Below, one piece after another: positions 1-5,814 of a DNA stretch of 6,065 nucleotides. A model generated the notes under the pieces. That model did no database searches. It was not told where the DNA came from and saw nothing but the letters and a program-made list of their open reading frames with translations. Position 1 is the first letter of the stretch. Every line of letters starts with the position of its first letter. Position numbers and translations under genes: made by a program. Source of the DNA: Nitrospirales bacterium (GTDB lineage Bacteria > Nitrospirota > Nitrospiria > Nitrospirales > UBA8639); NCBI GenBank assembly GCA_013817135.1, contig JACDDF010000159.1, positions 1-6,065 on the forward strand, written 5' to 3'.

Positions 1-2
1 CA

Positions 3-77
3 TTCGGGCTGATGGGAAGCGTTCTTCTCCTATGGTTTTTGCTAGCTCGGACGTCAGTTGAAAAGGATCCGTTATGA
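3..77 (+). CDS. potB: PotB-like polyamine ABC permease, C-terminal end only (cut by window edge)
   Basis: Only the last 24 residues and the TGA stop are in the window. The readable tail starts FGLMGSVLLLWFLLAR and ends in a short charged stretch (TSVEKDPL). That is one hydrophobic membrane helix followed by a cytoplasmic tail, as at the end of binding-protein-dependent ABC permeases. The stop overlaps the start of the next gene as ATGA (74-77), a sign of translational coupling. The identification as PotB rests mainly on position: in pot operons the permease gene before potC is potB. The fragment is too short for a family assignment on its own, so another permease of the same class cannot be excluded. 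Confidence 0.6.
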   Translation, partial: FGLMGSVLLLWFLLARTSVEKDPL

Positions 78-874
78 AGCGGATGTCGAGCAGTTTCATC
101 CTCATGAGTTTGCTGGTCATGCTCTTTCTATATCTGCCGGTGGTCATCCTGATCGGCCTGTCCTTTAATGCCTCCACGATGGGAGTGGCGTGGAAGGGGT
201 TCACGTTTCAGTGGTACGAAAAACTGGCCATGGACCGGGCCATTCTCGAAGCGACGGTCAATAGTGTGGTGATTGCAATAATATCAACCGGATTGGCCCT
301 TATTCTTGGAGTAGGGACAGCAATCGGTCTGGAAACCCGTCAAGGGGTGCAGAGGGCGTGGGTCAACATGATCCTGTTGCTACCACTGGTAATACCGGAA
401 ATTTTATTGGGTGTGGCCTTATTGATGGTGTTTGTCTTGTGTCAGGTCCATCTGGGGTTTGGTACCATTATTATCGGACATATGGTCTTCAATCTCCCGT
501 TGACCATCGTCATTGTCAGGGCCCGTCTTCGTAAGCTGGAACCTGCATGGGAAGACGCGGCGCGTGATTTGGGTGCGACGTCCTGGGATGTGCTCACCCG
601 CATCACGCTTCCCTTGTTACGTCCGGCAATCTGGGGCGCAGCTCTGTTAGGGTTTACCGTATCTTTGGATGACTTTGTGGTGACATTTTTTGTCGCCGGT
701 CCCGGTTCAACTACACTACCACTCAAAGTGTTTTCGATGATCAGAACAGGGATGACGCCCGAAGTGAATGCCTTGTCGGCGATAATGGTGGTGGTCTCCA
801 TGCTGTGCGTGGGGTTGTCTTGGTTCCTCCAGGAGCGGTCCGCACCGGCTTCGACTGAATCTTCGTATTTATGA
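74..874 (+). CDS. potC: PotC-like spermidine/putrescine ABC transporter permease
   Basis: This is the inner-membrane channel subunit of a type I ABC importer. It would pair with PotB to move polyamine-like cations delivered by PotD, driven by PotA. The 266 residues match the usual PotC length. Hydrophobic segments are visible near residues 8-30, 62-84, 97-121, 129-149, 184-206 and 234-252, giving six membrane helices. The cytoplasmic EAA loop that docks on the ATPase is clear at residues 160-180 (E-D-A-A-R-D-L-G-A, ending in T-L-P). The following stretch S-L-D-D-F-V-V-T-F-F at 197-206, then GPGSTTLPLKVFSMIRTG, is characteristic of PotC-type permeases. The start is supported by AAGGA at 63-67, six bases upstream, and by the ATGA overlap with the preceding permease. 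The substrate is inferred from family and neighbours; closely related importers take up other small cationic or zwitterionic solutes. Confidence 0.9.
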   Translation: MKRMSSSFILMSLLVMLFLYLPVVILIGLSFNASTMGVAWKGFTFQWYEKLAMDRAILEATVNSVVIAIISTGLALILGVGTAIGLETRQGVQRAWVNMILLLPLVIPEILLGVALLMVFVLCQVHLGFGTIIIGHMVFNLPLTIVIVRARLRKLEPAWEDAARDLGATSWDVLTRITLPLLRPAIWGAALLGFTVSLDDFVVTFFVAGPGSTTLPLKVFSMIRTGMTPEVNALSAIMVVVSMLCVGLSWFLQERSAPASTESSYL

Positions 875-887
875 AGGGCTGCAAGTC

Positions 888-1946
888 ATGAACAAGTTGT
901 GTCAGTGGGTGGGGCTCTTGATTCTCTTGGTGGCGGGAGGATGTTCGGAATCTTCCACATCCTCGGAATCACAATCTTCTCAACGCCCGACTCTTTATTA
1001 TTTTACGTGGTCCGACTATGTGGATGCGGGGGTGGTGGCCAAATTTGAAGCGACCCGGGGGGTTCGCGTGGTAGTGGACTCTTTTAGTAGCAATGAAGAG
1101 TTATTAGCCAAAGTGCAGACTGGCATGACCGGGTATGATGTGGTGGTGCCTTCTGATTTTATGGCCGGCATTATGGGACGATTGGGGTTGCTGGCTGAGC
1201 TAGATCTGGAAAAAATTCCTCATGTGCAAGATCTAGAGCCCCATCTCCAACAGCTCTCGTTTGATCCCACCAACCGGTTTGCCATTCCATATTTATGGGG
1301 CACGGTTGGAATGGGGTATAATTCGGAGGTGGTGACGGAACCGCCAACCAGTTGGGAGGCCTTATGGGATCCGAAATTTTCCGGTCGTATCAGTATGCTG
1401 AACGATGAACGGGAAGTCTTTGGGGTGGCACTCCAGACATTAGGCTACTCGCTGAATAGTGTCGATCCCCAGGCCATTCAACAAGCCAAACATAAGTTGA
1501 TGAAGCAAAAGCCATTGATCAAAGCCTACACGAGTGAACAGTTTGACCAACTTCTCGTGGCCGGGGATGTCGTGTTAGCGCATGCCTGGGGAGGACCGAT
1601 CGCCAGGGCGATGCGTGAGCACCCGTCCATCCGGTATGCCCTTCCCCAGGAAGGAGGGATGATGTGGACGGATTGTCTGGCGGTCTTGGCCAGTTCCCGT
1701 CAACAAGTGCTCGCGATGGATTTTATCAATTATCTTTTAGATGAAGAGGTGGCGCTTGCCACATCGCAGCGACTATTATTTGCCTCAGCCAATCGACATG
1801 TTCGGGATCGTCTGCCGGCAGAGATTCGCGCGAATACAGCGGTGTACCCGCCAAGTGATATGCTGACCCGGATGGAGTGGTTGGAAGATGTCCAGGAAGC
1901 CATTCGTTATTATGATCGAGCATGGACAGAGCTGAAAGTGCAATAG
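888..1946 (+). CDS. potD: PotD-like polyamine-binding lipoprotein
   Basis: This is the extracytoplasmic substrate receptor of the importer encoded just upstream. The 352-residue protein starts with a lipoprotein signal: a hydrophobic stretch at 8-16 and lipobox A-G-G-C with Cys19 as the lipidated residue. Ser at +2 suggests outer-membrane sorting or simple periplasmic anchoring. A Ser-rich linker follows (20-32). Compared from memory with E. coli PotD, most ligand-site positions are recognisable: W41-S-D-Y44, S89, D173 and E176 in DEREVF, W234, and W260 with D262. Positions that look changed are Phe298 (Tyr293 in E. coli) and Leu332 (Gln327), plus the conservative T/E to S/D change at 42-43. 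The two acidic clamps typical of polyamine binding are kept, so a polyamine is the best guess; the exact preference between putrescine, spermidine or another amine is open. AAGGG at 874-878 overlaps the potC stop and lies nine bases before the ATG. The gap to potC is 13 nt, so the genes are surely co-transcribed. Confidence 0.9.
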   Translation: MNKLCQWVGLLILLVAGGCSESSTSSESQSSQRPTLYYFTWSDYVDAGVVAKFEATRGVRVVVDSFSSNEELLAKVQTGMTGYDVVVPSDFMAGIMGRLGLLAELDLEKIPHVQDLEPHLQQLSFDPTNRFAIPYLWGTVGMGYNSEVVTEPPTSWEALWDPKFSGRISMLNDEREVFGVALQTLGYSLNSVDPQAIQQAKHKLMKQKPLIKAYTSEQFDQLLVAGDVVLAHAWGGPIARAMREHPSIRYALPQEGGMMWTDCLAVLASSRQQVLAMDFINYLLDEEVALATSQRLLFASANRHVRDRLPAEIRANTAVYPPSDMLTRMEWLEDVQEAIRYYDRAWTELKVQ

Positions 1947-1953
1947 GCTTGGC

Positions 1954-1983
1954 TTGACCCTTTTAGCCATCTGCTACTAAACT
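1954..1983 (+). promoter_or_regulatory. Possible sigma-70 promoter for the HEAT-repeat gene
   Basis: TTGACC at 1954-1959 matches five of six -35 bases. TAAACT at 1978-1983 matches four of six -10 bases, with an 18-bp spacer. It lies just after the potD stop and about 48 bp before the chosen start at 2031. No terminator is visible between potD and this site, so read-through from the pot operon remains possible. The match is modest and could be chance. Confidence 0.3.
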
Positions 1984-2018
1984 GCATGATTGCTAAGTTT
2001 CATATACGAGGATTCACG

Positions 2019-2025
2019 AAAGGGA
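2019..2025 (+). promoter_or_regulatory. Ribosome binding site that sets the HEAT-gene start at 2031
   Basis: AAAGGGA lies five bases before the ATG at 2031. The in-frame upstream ATG at 1986 has no comparable purine-rich site and would put about fifteen polar and charged residues in front of the signal peptide. Starting at 2031 gives a normal signal peptide. Confidence 0.6.
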
Positions 2026-2030
2026 AGTCC

Positions 2031-2858
2031 ATGATGCAGCGAATGATAATTTCGTCACAGATAATATGTTGGGTGGTCGTGGCCTTTTTCCTGGCCGGCG
2101 CTCCGCTGTGGGCGGAAGAACCAGGGACAAGTCGTTTCCCTGTCTTCCTGACGCAAATGCCCTATGAGCCTCCTCCTCCGCCAGAATCAATGGGGGTCGA
2201 GGCCATGCCACCCCCTGAAAACTTAACGACCCAGGATGAGGAGCGTCTGGAAGCACTTATTCCGCTGCTTGAGGGCCGTCAGGAATTCTGGGCCATCGGA
2301 GAGTTTGTCTATTTTGGGAAACATTCGATTCCGTATTTAGTGAAAGCGCTCAAGGTGCCGGTGTCCAGAGTCCGGTTCAATGCGGTGGAAACGCTGTCGA
2401 TGATCAATGATCCCTCCGCGGTCCAGGGCTTACTGGAGGTCGCCATGAATCCGGATGAAGAATCACGAATCCGGTCCCATGCATTGCGTGTGGCGACACG
2501 CTTGGATCCCAACCAGGTTATTCCGGCCATAGAGGTGATGGTGAAAGACCCCAATTCTACGATTCGGAATACGGCAGTGTTTGAATCACGGAGAGTGCAT
2601 CGGAAGGAAGTGCTGCCTTTTATTATCAGTGCCATTTCAGATCCAGAGCAATATGTGTCAATCACGGCGCGGGATTCTTTCTGGATTCTCACCAGATTCA
2701 GCGGTTCAATCCATGATTGGGAAGCTTCCACCCCTGAAGACAGGAAGGATTGGATGAAGGAATGGTGGTCTTGGTTGGAAGAAAATCATGAACGATTCGG
2801 CGAGGCACCGCCATCCACAAAACCCCCTCGATCACCGGCAGACCTGAATGTCAGTTAA
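2031..2858 (+). CDS. Secreted HEAT-repeat protein of unknown function
   Basis: The chosen start gives 275 residues; the frame is open back to an ATG at 1986, but the Shine-Dalgarno site and signal peptide favour 2031. Residues 1-28 look like a Sec signal peptide: R4, a hydrophobic core at 11-24, and a likely cut after L-W-A28. The mature protein is then periplasmic or secreted. A proline-rich linker follows (YEPPPPPES at 45-53, MPPPEN at 59-64). Helical HEAT-type repeats span roughly 98-222: units begin near IPYLVKAL (100), AVQGLLEVA (130), VIPAIEVM (163) and VLPFIISAI (194), each paired with a second helix such as VRFNAVETL or IRSHALRVA. The C-terminal part is rich in Trp (DWMKEWWSWLEE at 240-251) and ends in a Pro-rich tail. 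HEAT repeats are protein-binding scaffolds, so a binding or assembly role is likely, but no enzyme motif is seen. Proximity to the pot genes does not show a shared function. Confidence 0.8.
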   Translation: MMQRMIISSQIICWVVVAFFLAGAPLWAEEPGTSRFPVFLTQMPYEPPPPPESMGVEAMPPPENLTTQDEERLEALIPLLEGRQEFWAIGEFVYFGKHSIPYLVKALKVPVSRVRFNAVETLSMINDPSAVQGLLEVAMNPDEESRIRSHALRVATRLDPNQVIPAIEVMVKDPNSTIRNTAVFESRRVHRKEVLPFIISAISDPEQYVSITARDSFWILTRFSGSIHDWEASTPEDRKDWMKEWWSWLEENHERFGEAPPSTKPPRSPADLNVS

Positions 2859-3021
2859 CAGCGATTCCTGAATAACCGAACGAGAGTTTAGGGCCGTGCC
2901 GGACGGTGGTCGAAAGCGTGCGATTTTATGAGAAAAAGACGTAGAAGGGGCTGTTGAATATTTTAATTCTTTTGCCATTTCATCAGCATATGAGTGACCG
3001 AGGCTTACGAGAGAAAAATAG
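2859..3021. other. Gene-free stretch upstream of the repeat element
   Basis: This is the first half of the 316-bp gap between the HEAT gene and def. Short frames open here, but they have no family resemblance and no ribosome binding site, and they run through the repeat element or into def in another frame. A weak CCGT/ACGG hairpin lies near 2893-2908 without a T-run, so I cannot call a terminator. The AT-rich stretch around 2954-2990 could hold a promoter, but no well-spaced pair of boxes was found. Confidence 0.5.
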
Positions 3022-3148
3022 TGGAGTGTTCAAAAAGGCTCCTGTTTGCAGCGGCGACCTGCCTGCGCGAAGCCGCTCCGGCGAAGGCAGGGAACGCAGC
3101 TGGCGGTCCCTTCGGCCAGACTCAGGACATGGTTTTTCAACACTTCCA
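3022..3148. repeat. Small inverted-repeat element (MITE/REP-like) in front of def
   Basis: The two ends are imperfect inverted repeats. The left end reads TGGAGTGTTCAAAAAGG (3022-3038). The reverse complement of the right end reads TGGAAGTGTTGAAAAACC (3131-3148), and both continue inward to a shared TCCTG. Inside, CCTGCCT at 3058-3064 pairs with AGGCAGG at 3085-3091, and a nested GCCG-CTC-CGGC hairpin sits at 3072-3082. There is no transposase or other coding capacity. The layout of a 127-bp non-coding unit with inverted ends and a strong internal GC hairpin is that of a mobile or dispersed palindromic repeat. Its copy number cannot be seen from this window. Similar CAAAAAG/TTTTTCAACA-ended repeats are recalled from Nitrospira genomes, which is memory rather than a comparison made here. 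Confidence 0.55.
3058..3091. repeat. GC-rich hairpin inside the repeat element
   Basis: A perfect 7-bp stem (CCTGCCT with AGGCAGG) encloses a partly paired arm and an inner 4-bp GCCG/CGGC stem with a 3-base loop. No T-run follows, so it is not a canonical intrinsic terminator. It could still fold in the def leader RNA if transcription starts upstream of the element. Confidence 0.55.
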
Positions 3149-3160
3149 GAAGATCGAGAA

Positions 3161-3166
3161 AAGGAG
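3161..3166 (+). promoter_or_regulatory. Ribosome binding site of def
   Basis: AAGGAG lies eight bases before the ATG at 3175, an almost ideal Shine-Dalgarno site. It sits only 12 bp beyond the right end of the inverted-repeat element, so the element must form most of the immediate upstream region of def. Confidence 0.8.
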
Positions 3167-3174
3167 TCAGGTAG

Positions 3175-3705
3175 ATGGCAGTATTACCTATAGCAAAAAT
3201 CGGCAACCCGGTTCTCCGGCAACAGGCCAAGCCCGTCGATCCCGCATCAATCGGGAGTCGACGAATCCAGGAGTTCCTCGATAATATGTTTGAAACGATG
3301 CTTCATTATGAGGGAATTGGATTAGCCGCCCCGCAGGTCGCACATTCGGAACAGATTGTCGTGATGGAATGTGAGGGGAAGGATGGCATTCCGAAGACCG
3401 TCCTCATTAATCCTAAAATTGTGTTTTATAGCCCATCCCAAAGTGAAATGTGGGAAGGATGTCTCAGTGTTGATAACATGCGAGGCAAGGTGGTCCGGCC
3501 GTCCATGATTCGTGTGCAGGCTTATGATCGACAGGGAGTGCTCCAGGACTTCGAAGCGAACGGACTCTATGCGGTGTGCATCCAGCATGAAATGGACCAC
3601 CTCATCGGAAAATTGTTCATTGATCGGATGGCCGACATGTCGACACTGACCCAGTTGGAAGAGTTTGATACCTATTGGCGCGAAGAATCCGCCCCGGTGA
3701 TTTAA
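3175..3705 (+). CDS. def: Peptide deformylase
   Basis: This cytosolic metalloenzyme removes the N-formyl group from the initiator methionine of new proteins as they leave the ribosome. All three family motifs are intact in the 176-residue protein: motif 1 GIGLAAPQ at 47-54, motif 2 EGCLS at 94-98, and motif 3 QHEMDH at 137-142. The metal ligands are Cys96, His138 and His142, and the catalytic acid/base is Glu139. The N-terminal ILPIAKIGNPVLRQ-like stretch and the length fit the usual bacterial enzyme, and motif 2 EGCLS is the type I form. The start is fixed by AAGGAG at 3161-3166. In many bacteria def is followed by fmt; here it is not, and the next gene is a transporter 128 bp away, so def may be its own unit. 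Identification is firm. Confidence 0.97.
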   Translation: MAVLPIAKIGNPVLRQQAKPVDPASIGSRRIQEFLDNMFETMLHYEGIGLAAPQVAHSEQIVVMECEGKDGIPKTVLINPKIVFYSPSQSEMWEGCLSVDNMRGKVVRPSMIRVQAYDRQGVLQDFEANGLYAVCIQHEMDHLIGKLFIDRMADMSTLTQLEEFDTYWREESAPVI

Positions 3706-3751
3706 TCCCTGGTTGAAAGAGCTGACCGTCGAGCGTTTTCTGCTCCTCAAT

Positions 3752-3771
3752 TCCACGAGTGTCCACGAGTG
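3752..3771. repeat. 10-bp perfect tandem duplication between def and the exporter gene
   Basis: TCCACGAGTG occurs twice back to back (3752-3761, 3762-3771) and is followed by a further TG. It lies in the 128-bp gap between def and the ABC exporter, 62 bp before the GTG start. It may be a replication slippage product; a binding site for a regulator is possible, but there is no further support. Confidence 0.7.
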
Positions 3772-3833
3772 TGTTTCCGTGATTCCCATGAGGATCACGC
3801 CATCTGTCGACGAAAAAGGTTTCTAAACTTCCT

Positions 3834-5558
3834 GTGAAAACCCTCCTCCGAGTCCTGTCGTACCTGGCCCCGTATCGGGGGCTCGTCTGTGTCACCTTCT
3901 TCTTTGCCGGTGTGACGACGGCACTGGAACTGCTCCCCCCGTGGCTCATCAAAGTTGTGATTGATGACGTCATTCCGGCAAAAAATATGGATACGCTGAC
4001 CTGGGTGCTCGTTGGATTACTCCTGGCCTATGGACTGAAGAATCTCTGTAATTCCCTCCGCATCCGCTTTAATAACACTCTAGAGCAACGGGTGGTGCAT
4101 CGACTCCGACAACAAGTGTTTGCAGCTCTGCAACGGTTGTCGTTGACGTATTATGAAAATCGATCGACGGGTGAAATCATGTCGCGTGTCGTGAATGATA
4201 CGGAACACGTGCAACGAATTTTCATTGATGGGCTTGAGGGCATGTTGACGGCTACTTTGACCCTGGTCGGCATTACCACTATTTTATTTATGCTGAACTG
4301 GAAAATGGCCCTTCTGGTTCTACTCCCGATTCCGATACTCATCATCGGAGGCGTGGCGTTTACCCGCCGGGTCCATCGGTATTATCACGATATCCGTCAG
4401 CAGGCAGCTGAGCTCAATGGCTATCTGCAGGATTCCTTGTCGGGGATTCGGGAAACCATGGGATTCAATCGACAGCCCTACGAGCAGACCCGTTTTCAGG
4501 ACATGAGTCATGACTACAGCCAAGCGAACCTGAAAGCGATGTATTTATGGGCCATTTATTCTCCGGGAATGATTTTCATCGGAAGCCTGGGAACCATCTT
4601 GATTGTGTGGTATGGCGCGGGCGAAGTGGTAGCCGGTCGTCTTTCCACGGGTGAGTTGGTCATGTTTTTATCATACCTCGTATTGTTTTATACCCCGGTC
4701 AATCAAATTCATTCCGTCAATCATTTGTTGCAGCATGCTCTGGCTGCCAGTGAACGGGTGTTCGACATCTTAGATGCGGAGCCTGCCGTTCCCGACAATG
4801 GGCATCTTCGCCTGGCTCAACCCCGGTTGTCGGGTAAAGTCGAATGGAAGGATATGGAATTTTCTTATCGGCCCGGAAGACCGGTCTATCAACATCTTTC
4901 ACTGGTGGTGGAGCCGGGGGAGCATGTTGCGTTAGTCGGCCCAAGCGGTGTGGGAAAAAGCACGCTCATGAAGCTTCTCTTCCGATATTACGATGTGGGG
5001 GAGGGTGCGATTGAGTTGGATGGATACGATATTCGTCATCTCCCATTATTCTATCTTCGTGAACAAATCGGCTTTGTCCAACAAGAGCCATTTTTGTTTA
5101 ATGGCACGGTGCGAACCAACCTTGCGTATGGAGACTTGTCGGCATCGCACGATCAGATAGAAGCTGTGGCGCGGGCTGCGCAAGCGCATGAATTTATTCA
5201 AGCGCTTGCTGATGGATATGACACCTGGATCGGGGAACGTGGAGTGAAATTGTCGGTTGGGCAAAAACAGCGTATCGCCATTGCCCGGGTGTTGCTCAAA
5301 GATCCACCCATTGTGGTCATGGATGAAGCCACCTCGAATATTGACACGGAAACGGAAGTCGAGATTCGAATTGCCATGGATGAGCTCATGCGGGGGCGGA
5401 CGACGTTTATCGTGGCTCATCGGCTGTCGACTCTGCAAGCCGTGGATCGGATTGTCGTGTTGGAATTTGGACAGATTGTTGAGGAAGGGGATCATGCGAC
5501 TTTACTTGCGAGAGGGGGTTTATATGCCGGTTTGTATGAAGCCCAATTTCATGTCTGA
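3834..5558 (+). CDS. MsbA-like ABC exporter half-transporter (membrane domain fused to ATPase)
   Basis: This is a 574-residue type IV (ABCB/MsbA-type) half-transporter that would act as a homodimer in the inner membrane, exporting lipid, drug or peptide. Residues 1-300 are the membrane domain, with helices near 15-43, 53-72, 135-154, 157-177, 242-262 and 271-291. The conserved coupling region YYENRSTGEIMSRVVNDTE lies at 107-124. Residues 335-574 are the ATPase: A-loop Tyr345, Walker A GPSGVGKST at 369-377, Q-loop VQQEP at 415-419, signature LSVGQ at 473-477, Walker B IVVMDEA at 493-499, D-loop SNID at 501-504 and switch His529. The signature has Val in place of the usual second Gly (LSGGQ), a tolerated variation. 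The start is GTG; a stop in frame at 3789-3791 leaves no upstream ATG, and AAAGGT at 3815-3820 is a rather distant ribosome site (13 nt). The substrate cannot be told from sequence; msbA is one option, but no lipid A genes are in view. Confidence 0.9.
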   Translation: MKTLLRVLSYLAPYRGLVCVTFFFAGVTTALELLPPWLIKVVIDDVIPAKNMDTLTWVLVGLLLAYGLKNLCNSLRIRFNNTLEQRVVHRLRQQVFAALQRLSLTYYENRSTGEIMSRVVNDTEHVQRIFIDGLEGMLTATLTLVGITTILFMLNWKMALLVLLPIPILIIGGVAFTRRVHRYYHDIRQQAAELNGYLQDSLSGIRETMGFNRQPYEQTRFQDMSHDYSQANLKAMYLWAIYSPGMIFIGSLGTILIVWYGAGEVVAGRLSTGELVMFLSYLVLFYTPVNQIHSVNHLLQHALAASERVFDILDAEPAVPDNGHLRLAQPRLSGKVEWKDMEFSYRPGRPVYQHLSLVVEPGEHVALVGPSGVGKSTLMKLLFRYYDVGEGAIELDGYDIRHLPLFYLREQIGFVQQEPFLFNGTVRTNLAYGDLSASHDQIEAVARAAQAHEFIQALADGYDTWIGERGVKLSVGQKQRIAIARVLLKDPPIVVMDEATSNIDTETEVEIRIAMDELMRGRTTFIVAHRLSTLQAVDRIVVLEFGQIVEEGDHATLLARGGLYAGLYEAQFHV

Positions 5559-5635
5559 CATGGCACCTCGCATACATCTGCCGTGCACATGCTTGTGGTC
5601 TTCCGGAGTATGAGGGCAGGCGTGAAGGATGGAGA
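5559..5635. other. Intergenic stretch after the exporter gene
   Basis: No gene is visible between the exporter stop and the heptamer array. A short CACA/TGTG stem occurs near 5586-5597 but no T-run follows, so no terminator is claimed. Confidence 0.5.
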
Positions 5636-5691
5636 ATCGTGAGGCGTAAAGCGTGAGGCGTAAGGCGTAAGGCGTAAGGCGTAAGGCGTAA
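5636..5691. repeat. Heptamer tandem array, GGCGTAA type, eight units
   Basis: Eight 7-bp units run without interruption: ATCGTGA, GGCGTAA, AGCGTGA, then five perfect GGCGTAA copies (5657-5691). The first four units can also be read as a 14-bp unit made of a variant heptamer plus GGCGTAA. Seven is not a multiple of three, so all frames are read in turn: on the - strand the array gives a Leu-Arg-Leu-Thr-Pro-Tyr-Ala-type periodic peptide, which I take as an accident of the repeat. It has no spacers and is not a CRISPR. Slippage or a dispersed intergenic repeat family is the likely origin. Confidence 0.85.
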
Positions 5692-5767
5692 GGGGACGAG
5701 GGTCCTATCCGAAGATATACTCAACCACGGAGGGCTGTTACTATGATCGAACCCCTTACGCCTTACG
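5680..5767. repeat. 16-bp perfect inverted repeat flanking a 56-bp spacer
   Basis: CGTAAGGCGTAAGGGG at 5680-5695 is the exact reverse complement of CCCCTTACGCCTTACG at 5752-5767. The left arm is the end of the heptamer array, so the right arm is a short inverted copy of it (two units plus the GGGG end). Transcripts crossing this region from either side could fold into a long stem. The 56-bp spacer differs in composition from its flanks and contains TATACT (5716-5721) and GGAGGG (5729-5734). Confidence 0.85.
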
Positions 5768-5814
5768 ACCCGCTGCGGCGGGTGCCCCGACGACCCGCTG
5801 CGGCGGGTGCCCCG
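5765..5814. repeat. 25-bp perfect tandem duplication, each copy with a hairpin
   Basis: Two identical 25-bp units abut (5765-5789 and 5790-5814). Each contains a GC-rich palindrome, ACCCGC-TGCG-GCGGGT, with a 6-bp stem and 4-base loop (5768-5783 and 5793-5808). The first unit overlaps the right arm of the 16-bp inverted repeat by three bases. On the - strand, the units are read through by the truncated stress-protein frame, giving the odd Gly-Thr-Arg-Arg-Ser-Gly-type segment after residue 73. Duplicated hairpins at a gene break suggest repeat insertion or slippage. Confidence 0.85.

Noticed and set aside
442..801. 119-codon - strand frame inside potC
   Set aside because: It lies entirely opposite a well-conserved permease gene, and its peptide has low complexity without a recognisable fold.
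1986..2030. Upstream ATG extending the HEAT protein by 15 residues
   Set aside because: There is no purine-rich site before it, and the extension would bury the signal peptide behind a polar, basic stretch.
2893..2908. Intrinsic terminator after the HEAT gene
   Set aside because: The stem is only four to five pairs and no T-run follows.
2950..2966. Second copy of the TGTTGAA-type repeat end
   Set aside because: Only TGTTGAA matches before the sequence diverges into AT-rich DNA, too little to call an element end.
2954..3284. Two overlapping + strand frames of 79 and 96 codons before def
   Set aside because: They read through the inverted-repeat element, have no ribosome site or family resemblance, and the longer one overlaps def in another frame.
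3713..3741. Promoter for the exporter gene (TTGAAA with TTTTCT)
   Set aside because: The -10 match is only three of six bases, within the range expected by chance.
5636..5691. CRISPR array or short-repeat leader
   Set aside because: Units are 7 bp and contiguous with no spacers, and no cas genes are present.
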